Part shown: piece after piece, positions 48,660-58,761 of the stretch
Numbering within the stretch: the stretch's first letter is position 1
Layout of the letters: each line of letters starts with the position of its first letter
DNA from: Dyadobacter sp. NIV53
Lineage (GTDB): Bacteria > Bacteroidota > Bacteroidia > Cytophagales > Spirosomataceae
Direction: 5' to 3'
Assembly (NCBI RefSeq): GCF_019711195.1
Contig: NZ_CP081299.1
Location: 2,976,001 to 3,040,000 of the forward strand
DNA: 64,000 nt
Position numbers and translations under genes: made by a program
Notes under the pieces: generated by a model
Told to the model about the DNA's origin: nothing
Databases searched by the model: none
What the model saw: the letters and a program-made list of their open reading frames with translations, nothing else

Positions 48660-50189
48660 ATGCGTATTAAAAAGTCTTCAAAAGTCATAACCTCTGATAT
48701 CGTTTTGATTGGTGCGGGTATCATGAGTGCAACTCTTGGTGTATTGCTTAAAAAATTAAATCCTTCATTCACAATTTCCATTTTTGAGCGTCTCGACCGT
48801 GTTACTGCGGAGAGCTCTGATGCCTGGAATAACGCCGGTACGGGTCATTCTGCATTCTGCGAATTAAATTATACTCCTGAAAATGAGGATGGCTCTATTG
48901 AAATTTCAAAAGCAATTAAGATTGCCGAGTCATTTGAAGTTTCAAAAGAATTCTGGTCTTATCTTGTTGAAAATGAAGTTATTGAGTCTCCTGATTCTTT
49001 CATACGACATATCCCGCATATGAGTTTTGTCTGGGGAAATGAAAATGTCAAATATCTGAAAAACCGTTTTGATGCACTTACCAGGCATCATTTATTCTAT
49101 GGAATGGAGTATTCGGATAAAAATGCAGAAATCACCAATTGGATTCCTCTGGTGATGGATGGCAGAGACCCCAAAGAAAAAGTAGCGGCTACCAGAATGG
49201 AACTGGGAACTGATGTAAATTTCGGCGCTTTGACCAGATCAATGTTTGATTATCTTGAAAAACAAGATGGTGTAACACTGAACTTGAATCATGAAGTTGA
49301 GGATTTTGAACGTGGTAAAAATGGTTCCTGGACAATAGAAGTAAAGAACAGAGACTCAAAAGAAACAAGTTTTGTGCGCTCTCAATTTGTTTTCATAGGA
49401 GCAGGTGGCGGTTCTTTACCTCTGCTTGAAAAATCCGGCATTCCGGAAGCAAAAGGTTTTGGCGGCTTTCCTGTTAGCGGGCAATGGCTGGTTTGTACCA
49501 AACCGGAAATTATTGAAAAGCACCAGGCAAAAGTGTATGGAAAGGCTGCTGTAGGTTCACCACCTATGTCTGTCCCACATTTGGATACCAGGGTAATTGA
49601 TGGTAAAAAAGCTTTGTTATTTGGTCCTTATGCGGGTTTTTCTACCAAGTTCCTGAAAAACGGATCATATCTTGATCTTCCACTTTCTATTAAATTTAAC
49701 AATATTAAGCCAATGCTGGCTGCCGGTATTCACAATATACCTTTGACCAAATATCTTATTGATCAGGTCAGACAATCTCCGGAAGACAGAATTGCGGCAT
49801 TAAACGACTACGTTCCCGGAGCAAGAATAGAAGACTGGGAACTGGAAAAAGCCGGGCAGCGTGTTCAGGTTATTAAAAAAGATAAGGACGAAGGCGGTGT
49901 ATTGGAATTCGGAACAGAAATGGTAACTGCCGCTGATGGCTCACTTGCTGCTTTATTGGGAGCATCTCCGGGAGCATCGACATCGGTCTCTATCATGATA
50001 GATCTGATTCACCGTTGTTTTAAAGATCAGGCACAATCTCAGGACTGGCAAAACAAGTTCAAAACACTGATTCCGTCATTCGGAAAATCATTGGCAAAAG
50101 ATGCGGACCTGGCTGCTAAAACCCGTGAAAAAACAACCGAAGTATTACGTCTTAAAGGTTCTTACCTCAAAGAAGATATTGCAGTATAG
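48660..50189 (+). CDS. mqo: Malate:quinone oxidoreductase
   Basis: 509 aa. FAD-dependent membrane-associated oxidation of malate to oxaloacetate with electrons passed to the quinone pool. FAD-binding VLIGAGIMSATLG near 16-28, the Mqo-specific AWNNAGTGHSAFCELNYTP near 55-73, FGPYAGFSTKFL near 321-332, and the C-terminal DGSLAALLGASPGASTSV. Complete. It resumes the higher-GC core sequence after the accessory region. A terminator follows at 50214-50252. Confidence 0.96.
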   Translation: MRIKKSSKVITSDIVLIGAGIMSATLGVLLKKLNPSFTISIFERLDRVTAESSDAWNNAGTGHSAFCELNYTPENEDGSIEISKAIKIAESFEVSKEFWSYLVENEVIESPDSFIRHIPHMSFVWGNENVKYLKNRFDALTRHHLFYGMEYSDKNAEITNWIPLVMDGRDPKEKVAATRMELGTDVNFGALTRSMFDYLEKQDGVTLNLNHEVEDFERGKNGSWTIEVKNRDSKETSFVRSQFVFIGAGGGSLPLLEKSGIPEAKGFGGFPVSGQWLVCTKPEIIEKHQAKVYGKAAVGSPPMSVPHLDTRVIDGKKALLFGPYAGFSTKFLKNGSYLDLPLSIKFNNIKPMLAAGIHNIPLTKYLIDQVRQSPEDRIAALNDYVPGARIEDWELEKAGQRVQVIKKDKDEGGVLEFGTEMVTAADGSLAALLGASPGASTSVSIMIDLIHRCFKDQAQSQDWQNKFKTLIPSFGKSLAKDADLAAKTREKTTEVLRLKGSYLKEDIAV

Positions 50190-50213
50190 CTTTTATCAGC
50201 TAAGTAGTGTACT

Positions 50214-50252
50214 AAAAAGGTTTCGGAACATAGCGCTCCGAAACCTTTTTTG
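50214..50252. terminator. Terminator between mqo and sensor kinase
   Basis: AAAAAGGTTTCGGA and TCCGAAACCTTTTT form a 14-bp stem with an AGCGC-type loop and T runs, usable by both converging genes. Confidence 0.85.
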
Positions 50253-50270
50253 GTGAATCGAATTCCGGTA

Positions 50271-52364
50271 TTATTGAAAAGTCTCTTCTCCTTTTGGAAG
50301 CCGAATATAAAAAGTTGTCCCTTTATTGATTTCGCTCTCAAACCATATTTTGCCTCCATGTGCTTCTACTATTTGTTTGGAGAACGGAAGCCCGATTCCA
50401 AAAGGCTGCTCCCCAGCAGTTCCAGGCCTTTTAGAGTCACCAAACATGTCAAAAACATTTTCATTAAATGAAGCAGGAATTCCAATTCCGTTATCTTCAA
50501 TAAATAATTCAATCGTTTCTCCTTCCTGCTTCATTCCTACACGGATTTCTGCATTTAATGGGCTGAACTTGATGGCATTGATAATTAAATTACTCATAAC
50601 CCTGCCTAATTTTTCACGATCTCCTTTAATTCTCACGTCGCTTCCAATGACAAGTTTAATGAGCTGCCCTTTTTCTTCGGCTTTAAACCTGAGCTGATCT
50701 ACACATTTAAAGATCAATTCTGACATATCCATCCATTCCAGTTTCATCGCGAATGAACTGTTGGCCGTATTGGCCGTAAGCAGATCATTTATCATTTCAA
50801 TAGATTGCCAGCTTGATTCCTTGATTAGCTCTACCAGTTTCGCATGCTCTTCCGAAAACTGAATTTCATCCAGTAGAATAGTTGATATATTGGCAATAGC
50901 CCCAACCGGATTTCGCAGGTCATGTGCCACCACCTTTAAAATACGGTCTTTATCTTTACTGCTTTGCATGAGATCAGCCAGAGTTTGTTCCAGCTGCACG
51001 TTCTGAAAAGTTATTTGTTTATTTAATCTCGTCAACGCGGATATACTCCTTCTGGATGCCTTTCGTTTTTTCCATAAAAGAAACAAAATAACCAAAGTCA
51101 TTAACGAAAAAAGGACAACAACGAAAAGCATTATTTTTTTTAAATCATTATCCTTACTAAGCCTGATATAGCTGTTCTGCTCCTCAATAAGTTGAAATTC
51201 TTTTTCAAAATCTGCCATAACCAGTTTTTTGTTGACAGCATCCTGAGAATCTTTTAGCTTTAAATACTCCTGTAAATAAATATACGCCGAATCTTCCTGA
51301 CGAAGTTTGTCAAAATAATTCCAGTTTAATTTACTTAGCCCGATTTCTGCCACCGGATTTTTAATCGAATCCAATGAAAATTTTAATTTCTGAGCTACTT
51401 CCATAGCCTGCGGAAGCTGGTTTGAATTAAAATACAATTCCCCCAATTTTAATAATGTAATTTGGGCATCCTGATTATCAAATCCTTTTTTACTATTGAT
51501 GGCAATGCTTTTCAAAAGACTCCTTTTAGCATTTTTCAGGTCTCCCGACCTGAAAAAAAGATCCGCCCGGTTACCATAGAGCACACCACGGGCTGATTCT
51601 ATATAAACTTTCTTGTCCGGATATTTACTTTCATTTTCTTTAATAAAGGCCAGTGCACGGTTGTTGTATATTACTGCACTGTCCGCAATCCCCTGCTTAA
51701 AGTAACTTAATGACAAATTACTCAGTACCTCCTGGCTCATAGCAAAATTTTGAAAATCATCAGAACAGTACAAAAGATCCTCGAAACACTGCCTGAAATG
51801 CATAGTAGACTTTTGATACTTGCCTTGCTTATAACTTACCATTCCTAAACGATAACTATAACCGCTTGTGGTACAGCGATCCATGATTGTCCGTGCAATA
51901 ATTTTTCCCTGATAATAATATTTATAAGCTTCCTGGTATTCACGGAGTTCAAAAAGAATGTCTCCTTTATTAAACATTGACGTTACATACTGCTTAGCAT
52001 ACTTTTCTTTCAATCTATCCGTAGAAAGTAACAGCAAAATACTGTCCAGATGATTAATCGTGAGTTCCATATTGTGCCTGCGGTAATTGACGTCAGACTT
52101 GAATTTATATCTGTCTATTAAATCGCCTATTCCGGGTTTGACAATCGTATAAAATGCTGAATCAAAAAACATGACCGCTTTTCCGGAATCCTCGTTCTGA
52201 AGCATTCGGTCAGCCTGATCTGATATTTTCTTTATGTATTGGGGATGATCCTCCCGATTGGAAGTAGATATATTACAAGAAGAAAAAGTAAACAGAAGAA
52301 AAAAGATTCTACCACAGTTGGATTTGCAAAAACAAAAAAAACTTTGACTTCCAAATTTTGTCAT
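50271..52364 (-). CDS. TPR-containing sensor histidine kinase
   Basis: 697 aa. A lipoprotein-like or signal N-terminus (FFLLFTFSSC), then an extracytoplasmic region of TPR-like helices (about 40-370), one membrane helix (IMLFVVVLFSLMTLVILFLL near 405-425), a coiled coil, HisKA with HDLRNPVGA, and an HATPase domain (NLIINAIKF, DNGIGIP, GIGLPFSKQIVEAHGG). No response-regulator gene adjoins it, so its partner is elsewhere. The 400-bp gap upstream (52365-52763) is AT-rich and shows no convincing gene. Confidence 0.88.
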   Translation of the reverse strand: MTKFGSQSFFCFCKSNCGRIFFLLFTFSSCNISTSNREDHPQYIKKISDQADRMLQNEDSGKAVMFFDSAFYTIVKPGIGDLIDRYKFKSDVNYRRHNMELTINHLDSILLLLSTDRLKEKYAKQYVTSMFNKGDILFELREYQEAYKYYYQGKIIARTIMDRCTTSGYSYRLGMVSYKQGKYQKSTMHFRQCFEDLLYCSDDFQNFAMSQEVLSNLSLSYFKQGIADSAVIYNNRALAFIKENESKYPDKKVYIESARGVLYGNRADLFFRSGDLKNAKRSLLKSIAINSKKGFDNQDAQITLLKLGELYFNSNQLPQAMEVAQKLKFSLDSIKNPVAEIGLSKLNWNYFDKLRQEDSAYIYLQEYLKLKDSQDAVNKKLVMADFEKEFQLIEEQNSYIRLSKDNDLKKIMLFVVVLFSLMTLVILFLLWKKRKASRRSISALTRLNKQITFQNVQLEQTLADLMQSSKDKDRILKVVAHDLRNPVGAIANISTILLDEIQFSEEHAKLVELIKESSWQSIEMINDLLTANTANSSFAMKLEWMDMSELIFKCVDQLRFKAEEKGQLIKLVIGSDVRIKGDREKLGRVMSNLIINAIKFSPLNAEIRVGMKQEGETIELFIEDNGIGIPASFNENVFDMFGDSKRPGTAGEQPFGIGLPFSKQIVEAHGGKIWFESEINKGTTFYIRLPKGEETFQ

Positions 52365-52763
52365 ATTTATTCCCTGTGCCTTCTAAATAATATAATGTCT
52401 GGTTAACGTTTAGAGTCAATCAAATGTATGCTGCATTCAAAAAAATACATTTATTCTATAAATTTAGCGAAATAATTCGCACTGATGAATAATTTATTCT
52501 AATTAATTTTCACAAACAGAAGAGTACGAGTTAAAAAAGAAAGGATAACAGGTTTGGTTTAAAATAATTATACCTGTCCTAAGTAGTGTTAAAGTTGATA
52601 TCCTGTCAGATACTACGCCTTTTGAAGACTGGAATAAATGCAAAAGTGATGTAATTTGCGTTAAGCAACTTGACTTCAATAAAGTTTGTGTTAGTTAGCA
52701 GCATCTATTCGCAGGTGCTATTTTTAGCAACAGCAAATTTATTTTTTGTACGTTTCAGGAATT

Positions 52764-53609
52764 TTAGAATGCAATAGACCTCAAAAAATTCAAACCATCT
52801 ATGGCTATGGACTCTTTTGAAGTTTCAATCTGTCTCCAGATAGAAGCAGCTTTTGCAATAATTTTCACATCTGGTGTGAAAGATTCAATGACAATATCTC
52901 CCTGGTAATTAATTTTTTCCAAAGCAGCAAAAATCCTGTCCCAATTGATCTGGTCGCCGCCAGGCGTTCCGCGGTCGCTGCCGGAAGCATGCAGCAGCCC
53001 TAATTTTTCACCTGCTTTAATAATGGCTAATGCCGGGTCTTTTTCTTCCAGATTCATGTGAAATACATCAAGATGCACCAGAAGTGATTCACTATCAACA
53101 TCTTTGATCAAACGCATTGCCTGTTCGCAGGTATTTATAAAATCTGTTTCATAGCGGTTTAATGGTTCGATAGCCAGTTTTACATTGCGTTCCGCTGCAT
53201 AAGCTGTTAATTTCTGCAAATTGGCTACGACAGTTTCCCATTGTTTTCTATAATCCTCTTCTGATACCAGATCTGCTCTGCCCACAGAAGAATAAATTGG
53301 CCCTGCAACCAGTTCACTACCTAAAACCGGAGCAATATCTATCAATTTTTCAATGTATTCCAATGAAGTTACCTGCTCTTTGCGGGTTCCGCGTAAATCC
53401 CGGCCCGGCCCGGTTGCAGCACAAACTGAACGACAGGTTAAACCATGATCGTCCAACGCTTTCCTGATTAAAACCGGATCAATGTCTGATGGTTCTTCCA
53501 GGGCAATTTCTACAAAATCGAATCCCCATTCTTTAAACTGCGGAAAGAAGGAAATGCTGTCATTTGTGAACGGAGAAGAAAATAAGTATGTGTTGATTCC
53601 GAATTGCAT
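52764..53609 (-). CDS. Sugar phosphate isomerase/epimerase family (ketose 3-epimerase-like)
   Basis: 281 aa TIM barrel. Four predicted metal ligands E148 (IEPLNRYETDF), D181 (LVHLDVFHMN), H207 (LLHASGSDRGTPG) and E242 (IVIESFTP) have the spacing 33/26/35 seen in D-psicose/D-tagatose 3-epimerases. It acts in the cytoplasm on free or phosphorylated ketoses. It is the last gene of a minus-strand carbohydrate locus running from the SusD gene at 62.5-64 kb, though 220 bp separate it from the FG-GAP gene. Confidence 0.83.
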   Translation of the reverse strand: MQFGINTYLFSSPFTNDSISFFPQFKEWGFDFVEIALEEPSDIDPVLIRKALDDHGLTCRSVCAATGPGRDLRGTRKEQVTSLEYIEKLIDIAPVLGSELVAGPIYSSVGRADLVSEEDYRKQWETVVANLQKLTAYAAERNVKLAIEPLNRYETDFINTCEQAMRLIKDVDSESLLVHLDVFHMNLEEKDPALAIIKAGEKLGLLHASGSDRGTPGGDQINWDRIFAALEKINYQGDIVIESFTPDVKIIAKAASIWRQIETSKESIAIDGLNFLRSIAF

Positions 53610-53828
53610 GATGAAGGATTTAATTCAAATTAAGAAGTTAAAAATGAAAGTTGCTACTGTAATACCGACGGATTATTATTTAAATAAATTATGCCAATCG
53701 TAACATCTGTCTTTTTTTAACTCCTTAATTTTATTGTCATCGTGTATTCCACGATATATGATTTATGCCGTCATAGTTTTTCCATTTACCACTTTACTTT
53801 GCCATGGTGTTTGGCTCCGTATACAAGC

Positions 53829-55043
53829 TTATTTCCCTTTTGTTTGTGTAAAAATCCTCACTCCTTTTTTATTTCCCGTTACAATATCAGGCAAACCGTC
53901 CTTGTTAATATCTTCTACAACAACATGTAATCCTGCACCCGAATCATTGTCAATTTCGTGTTTGGTCCAGGCCGGAGTTTTACCAGGAATATATTCGAAC
54001 CAGTAAATTACAGCCGGTTCGCGTTCTCCCGGATCATTTCCATGATGCGCCCAAAAACGTTTTCCTGTAACCAGATCCGGATTGCCGTCACCATTGATAT
54101 CTGCCAGCGCCATTCCATGCGATTGTGAAAATGATTTGTCAATTTCATGGGTTGTCCAGGTCTCATTGCCTTGCGCATCTTTTCCCTGTTCATGCCACCA
54201 CATACCATAATCATGCGCAGAAGCGCTGATTACGTCATTTAATCCATCCCCATTTAAATCCAACACATACATTTGAGAACAATCTTTACCCAGATCGGCA
54301 CGATGAAATTTCCAGTCTGCGTCTTTGGGATGTTTCCCAGGCCCTTCTGCCGGGCCTTCCCACCAGCCTTCTCTTACCAAAACATCTTTACGGCCATCGC
54401 CATTTATATCACCAAATCCGATCCCATGTGTGTACATGTGCGTCGACTGTTTTTCATCATTACTGATAATATATTGCTTCCATTCTGCTGTATCCCCTTT
54501 CATTTCGGGCGATTTAAGCCATATCACTTTTTTTGCAGTCGGGTCATTACAAAGTAAATCCAGGCGACCGTCTCCGTCAATATCCACCAGCGTCGGCGAC
54601 TCATTTCCAACAGACGAATGAATTAAATGCCTCGCCCAGTGCCCCGGTTTATTTTTGGGATTTTCATGCCAGTAAGCAGCTTTCCCGGGCCAGTCAATCC
54701 GAATCAAATCGACCCAGCCGTCCTGGTTTACATCCATGGCAAAGTCGAGAAACGAGTCACTGTAACTTCCGTTTACAACAAACGTATCCGGTTTGGCCAG
54801 TTCATGCGCTTTCCAGTCGGGTGCTTCAAACCAGTATGCACCTGCCAGTACATCTTTTTTACCATCCTTATTTACATCACCCATTGCCGCTCCTTCGGAA
54901 ATAAACCTGGTCGTAAGTATTTTTTTTGTAAATGAAACTGTCCCTCCTTTTTTCTGCTTCGTTTGCGCCTGACTTACTGTGCATATACACAACAGGAAGA
55001 ATAAACAGCGAGACAATCCCATATATTTTTTAATATTAATCAT
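53829..55043 (-). CDS. Exported FG-GAP/VCBS repeat protein
   Basis: 404 aa; a start at 55022 (MGLSRCLFFLLCICTVSQAQ) gives a tighter signal peptide. Repeats include DVNKDGKKDVLAGAYWFEAPDW, DIDGDGRLDLLCNDPTAK, DINGDGRKDVLVREGWW and DINKDGLPDIVTGNKKG, a predicted propeller with aspartate-rich calcium loops. It resembles the protein at 29331-30500. It sits next to the PVC-type cytochrome gene, a common pairing in exported sugar-oxidation loci. The enzymatic role, if any, is unknown. Confidence 0.8.
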   Translation of the reverse strand: MINIKKYMGLSRCLFFLLCICTVSQAQTKQKKGGTVSFTKKILTTRFISEGAAMGDVNKDGKKDVLAGAYWFEAPDWKAHELAKPDTFVVNGSYSDSFLDFAMDVNQDGWVDLIRIDWPGKAAYWHENPKNKPGHWARHLIHSSVGNESPTLVDIDGDGRLDLLCNDPTAKKVIWLKSPEMKGDTAEWKQYIISNDEKQSTHMYTHGIGFGDINGDGRKDVLVREGWWEGPAEGPGKHPKDADWKFHRADLGKDCSQMYVLDLNGDGLNDVISASAHDYGMWWHEQGKDAQGNETWTTHEIDKSFSQSHGMALADINGDGNPDLVTGKRFWAHHGNDPGEREPAVIYWFEYIPGKTPAWTKHEIDNDSGAGLHVVVEDINKDGLPDIVTGNKKGVRIFTQTKGK

Positions 55044-55115
55044 TTGATACTTATTGGTTTAGGATAAAAACAAATCTGTGTTCACTTCAACTGGATTTTT
55101 AACAATTAACCATTA

Positions 55116-58100
55116 TTACTTAACACTCAATAAATACTCCATCAAAGCATAAAAATCCTTTTCAGGAATAATATTTCTAAACTGGTCCGGCATCAGTGTG
55201 TATTTGGATGCGCGGTATTCTTTCATATCATTTTTAACAACTGAAAATTCCTGTCCGGACAGATCTGCAAAAACCATTGTTTCACCTTCCGTTCTGCGGT
55301 ACAAGCCTGTCAGCGTTTTTTCATCTTTAAGCGTAATATTATAGGTCCTGAAAGCTTCTGTTATGTTTCTGTTTGGATCCAGTATTTTCTGTGTCAATGC
55401 TTTATTTCCCCAGTTTCCGATACCGTCCAGCTGCGGGCCAACCATTCCGCCTGCTCCCTGAATCTGATGACAAGTACTGCAATTCTGAGTAAAAACGATC
55501 TTTCCGGCGTCTGATAATGTATTGGTAGCTTTAAAACCGCTAATTCTTGTATCGATCAGTTTTTGCCGCTCTTCCCTTTCATCTGCACCTGAGGCCAGGA
55601 ATGTATCCAGTTGTTTCTGCTGTTCTGTATTTGCATTTATCCCAAAGCGTTCTTTTACAGATATCTCGGTTGCAATATCCGGATTCGCCTCTTCCTCTTT
55701 AAAGGCATTGAGCAAGTAGGATATACCCTCCGAAGTGTTGGATAATACGGTCGCAATTACTATCTGCAAATTGCGGGCACCGCCAGCCAACTGTTTTTTA
55801 AGTATTTCATACACCGATGGTGACGGGACCTGGCCAATTAAAACAGCCAATTTTTCTCTCAAAACAGGTAGTTCTGCTGCATCATTAAATACATCTTCCA
55901 GTACAGCGACATTTTCCTTCGGATCAATACTCATTAAAGCACCCGCGGCGGCGCTTCTCACCTGATAATCTGTCCAGGTTGTTTTTACTAATTGCTTTAG
56001 AACTTGTTGCAGTGATTTAATTTTATACTCACCTGCTATCTCTGCCGCCATAACCCGCTGTTCAGCCACTACTGACGGGCTTTTTCTTTTTTCAGGAATT
56101 TCCAGCACGGCAGGTTCCAGTTTTCCAATTCCTACAGAACCAGCCATAGAACTATCCACTGCTTCAATATAACCCATTTGCCCTTCGTAACCGCTTAAAT
56201 CAAAAGTGGCATTTTTTATAAGATCTTTTAACTGGCTCGTTTCTTTCTGTTCCAGCCGGTATTCACCAATTATTTTATTTTCTTGGGCAAGCCTTATTCT
56301 TACAAAATTGTTCGACAATCCCGTTTTTGATGCCTTATTATGAATATCATTGTCAAACACGTTCATTTTAAGAGAAACAGGTAATTTAAACGGCACCGAA
56401 TACAATGTGCTTCTGGGTACATAACCGCTTTTTTCACTTAGTACGATCCGGAAAGCCGGCATTACTTCTGTAAGAAACTGGTCTGAAACGACCCACGGAT
56501 TTATATTTTCACCCGTTTTTGTCACAGGCTTGCTTTTCCATATTTCACTTTCAGCCGAAATATTTTCCAGAAAATGGCTGGCAAGATTTATGCCCCAGTC
56601 TTCCATTTTTTTACCGGGTGGGATCCCGTTTTGTTTTACTCCTGCCCGTATCGTTTTATAAAGTGACAATTGAGTTTCGGGTTCATTTTGAAATTTTTTG
56701 GTGATCAGATCAACCACAGTTTCCAGCTGGTATGGTGATGCGTAACGGCCAATATATTCCAGATCATTAACCAGATCTTTGGAAGAGATTTCATGATTTA
56801 TCACGTAATCCAATACAAACGAGGCTGCCGCAGTGGAAGGCACATCCAGCATCGCTTTTGTCAGTAATGCAAGCTGTTTATCATCCCATTTCATACCCGG
56901 AACTTTCCACATGACACCTTTATACCGAAGATTATTGCGTATTCCTAGCATTGCCGTATATCTCAGATGACTGTCTTCCATGTTTGTTCTTTCATACAAA
57001 TCTATCAGATCATCCAGGTTTTCGGCTTGAGGAAATTTAGTTAGTATTTCAGCAGCAGTCCGTTGTATAAACGGGTCACTGTTCGATTTTAATGCGCCAA
57101 TTACCAGATTGTAATGTATATCCGAAATGGAGTCTTTTTCCTTTAAAATCCTGAACGCATGGATCTGAATATCAGCGTTCGTACTATTCAATGCTTTATC
57201 CTGAATGTTGTCGTCTAAGGCATTCAGCCGGTACAGGATCCATAATCCCAAAACATAAGAATCTGTATCAGCAGCGTTTGAGGAAAGCATTGTTTTGACA
57301 GGATTGATGGCTTTATCCTTCCAGGTATCCACAATCCTGTCCGCCACTTTCAGACGGGTATTCAATTGTGGGTGTTTTAATCCTTCCAATAGCTGTTCAA
57401 TTGTTGCTTTCGACCAGTCGGTAACTGTCATATCCTGATGAACCTGATCACCTTTGTACGTGATTTTCCAGATTCGACCACTTAGCCGGTCGCGTCCGGG
57501 ATGGTTCAGCGCTACTTCGTAATGGCCAATGATACGGTTGTAAAAATCGGCAACGTACAAAGCACCATCAGGCCCGAGTTTTACATCCACCGGACGAAAC
57601 CACGGGTCACTGCTTACCAGAAAAGGTTCTTCTTTATGTGAAGCAGGTGTAGAACCGTTGTAAGTTATCGTATTGCGGTCGATACGACAGGTGACAACAT
57701 CGCCGGTAAAAAAACTTTTTCTGTATTTTTCAGGAAATTGTGTTCCCGTATAATAAACTAATCCGGCAAGTGCGGTAGAACCCAGTTCGTAATCCATCAT
57801 TTCAGGAGCAAAACCAATTCCAACGGGTGCTTTTTTCCAAAATGCGGGTAATCCCCACCCGGAATCAGTTGTGTAATTGGTTTGGTATGGCAGTCTACTG
57901 AGTACAGGTATCCTTTTTCATCGTATGCATAACCGAAAGGATTTACCCGGCCAAAAGTCGTTTGCTCCACTCTGCTTCCATCCATTCGGACACGAAAAGT
58001 ATTGCCTGAAATCATTTTAATGGAATCGCCATCGGTTCCTGCGACATTGGATGTATTGGAAAATCCATGACAAACATGCAGCCAGCCGTCATAACCACGC

Positions 58101-58696
58101 ATCAGGTTATTCACCATTCCGTGTGTATCCTTGTGCCCGAATCCTCCTAACAAAATCTTTTTACTATCTGCTTTTCCATCGTTATCCGTGTCCCTGAAAT
58201 AATACAGATTGGGAATGCTGTAAGCAATGGCGCCATCAGAAACGGGCATTATACCGATCGGAATATTCAGATTATCATCAAAATTTGTAAAACTATCCGC
58301 TTTCCCGTCCCCGTTTTTATCTTCCAGAATGGTGATCCTGTCTTTACCGTCCCCCATCCCGGCAGCAATCGGATATTCGGACGATTGCGTAACCCAAAGC
58401 CTTCCCCGGTCATCGAATTCCATATTGATCGGTTTGGTAATATCCGGTTCCGAGGCAAAAAGTGTTATTTCAAATCCAGGGGGAAGTTTAAAAGCAAGCC
58501 GTTCTTCTTCAGGCATTTTGAATTCACTTGTGCGGATATGTTCTGCATAAATATCCGGAACAGACGGTTTTTCTTTATTGACTATTGCCTTTTTTATTGT
58601 TTTGTTTTTGGGAGAATTACAGCTCTGCACAAAGAATAACAACAATATCAAATTGACAAGAACCGCTTTTGCATTCAGGTTTTTCAGAATTTTCAT
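55116..58696 (-). CDS. PVC-type membrane-bound dehydrogenase/cytochrome c protein, frameshifted as read
   Basis: Frames 58696-57797 (299 aa) and 57800-55116 (894 aa) join when one T is added to the T6 run at 57831-57836, restoring HFGKKAPVGIGFAPEMMDYELG; about 1,193 aa. Lipoprotein signal (FFVQSC), a soluble-dehydrogenase-like beta-propeller (about 50-400), HEAT-like helical repeats (about 420-1,000), and a C-terminal class I cytochrome c with CSTCH (haem ligation). Such proteins in Planctomycetes and Bacteroidetes are thought to oxidise sugars or glycosides in the periplasm. The flanking epimerase, FG-GAP and SusD genes fit that. Confidence 0.85.
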
Positions 58697-58761
58697 AAAT
58701 TTGAAAGGGTTGTGCTGATGATCGTTTGGCGATTAGTTTGGCAAAATTATTTTCAGGCTTT

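Noticed and set aside
52545..52698. 45-codon open stretch without start (IIPVLSSVKVDILSDTT...) between sensor kinase and epimerase genes
   Set aside because: No start codon, no ribosome-binding context, no recognisable family; length is within chance.
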